This document shows positions 63,851 through 64,000 of a stretch of 64,000 nucleotides of DNA, piece by piece. Source of the stretch: Lepisosteus oculatus (Eukaryota > Chordata > Actinopteri > Semionotiformes > Lepisosteidae); contig NC_090711.1 of the NCBI RefSeq assembly GCF_040954835.1, positions 6,765,501-6,829,500 of the forward strand, given 5' to 3'. The number at the start of each line of letters is the position of its first letter. The first letter of the stretch is position 1. The translations under genes and the position numbers were made by a program. The notes below the pieces were generated by a model that worked only from the letters and a program-made list of their open reading frames with translations, was not told the origin of the DNA and ran no database searches.

Positions 63851-64000
63851 TCATTGTTTGTGCTGTCTATAGTTGGGGGGACAACGTCACGGAGCTTTTA
63901 CCTTGCCTTTAAATATTCAGCGGACTTGAGCATAACATACCAAAGAACGTGCACGTATGGGCTCCAGAGGTTGGAGTTACAACAGGTCATAAAACTTGTG
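63851..64000. other. window edge, nothing recognised
   Basis: Short unassigned DNA beyond the right repeat arm. Confidence 0.4.

Noticed and set aside
58500-64000. 3' end of top1, expected upstream of plcg1 by synteny with mammals
   Set aside because: No frame on either strand ends in the conserved topoisomerase I C-terminus; if present it lies beyond the window.

Overview
The window looks like nuclear DNA of a ray-finned fish. Genes are split by many GT-AG introns, the proteins are vertebrate, and the introns hold fish-type retroposons: a 5S-rRNA-derived SINE, tRNA-type SINE copies and a LINE reverse-transcriptase remnant. I cannot name the species. Nothing prokaryotic, viral or toxin-related was recognised.

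Three protein genes can be assembled exon by exon. (1) rab5if (C20orf24/RCAF1/OPTI), minus strand, 2050-4516, four coding exons, 127 aa, with a CCAAT-box promoter just upstream. (2) zhx3, plus strand, ATG at 15524. One very large exon holds two C2H2 zinc fingers and five homeodomains, and a short second coding exon gives 983 aa in total. Its upstream non-coding exon(s) probably lie near 7 kb. (3) plcg1, minus strand, 58471 down to 23681. All 32 coding exons were located. The frame stays open across every junction and gives 1294 aa with the full phospholipase C-gamma1 layout: PH, EF region, X, split PH enclosing SH2-SH2-SH3, Y, C2, tail. zhx3 and plcg1 converge tail to tail, as PLCG1 and ZHX3 do on human chromosome 20q12. 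rab5if next to zhx3 differs from human, where RAB5IF lies several Mb away on the same arm.

Layout: 1-1100 unassigned AT-rich DNA; 1.1-4.5 kb rab5if; 4.7-7.4 kb intergenic and promoter DNA; 7.4-15.35 kb presumed 5' intron of zhx3; 15.35-20.1 kb zhx3 coding exons and 3' UTR; 20.1-23.7 kb convergent 3' UTR zone; 23.7-58.5 kb plcg1, including an 11-kb first intron; 58.5-61.2 kb plcg1 upstream DNA.

The last 2.7 kb (61.28-63.85 kb) is the least ordinary part. Diverged modules of one repeat family occur there in opposite orientations. Between them lie a triple ATTGG (inverted CCAAT) cluster spaced 32 and 30 bp, and a roughly 600-bp minisatellite in which TCGCGA palindromes recur at alternating 21- and 41-bp steps (62-bp unit, about ten copies). 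I know of no described element with this architecture. It is the main candidate for a new find, but its function is unknown.
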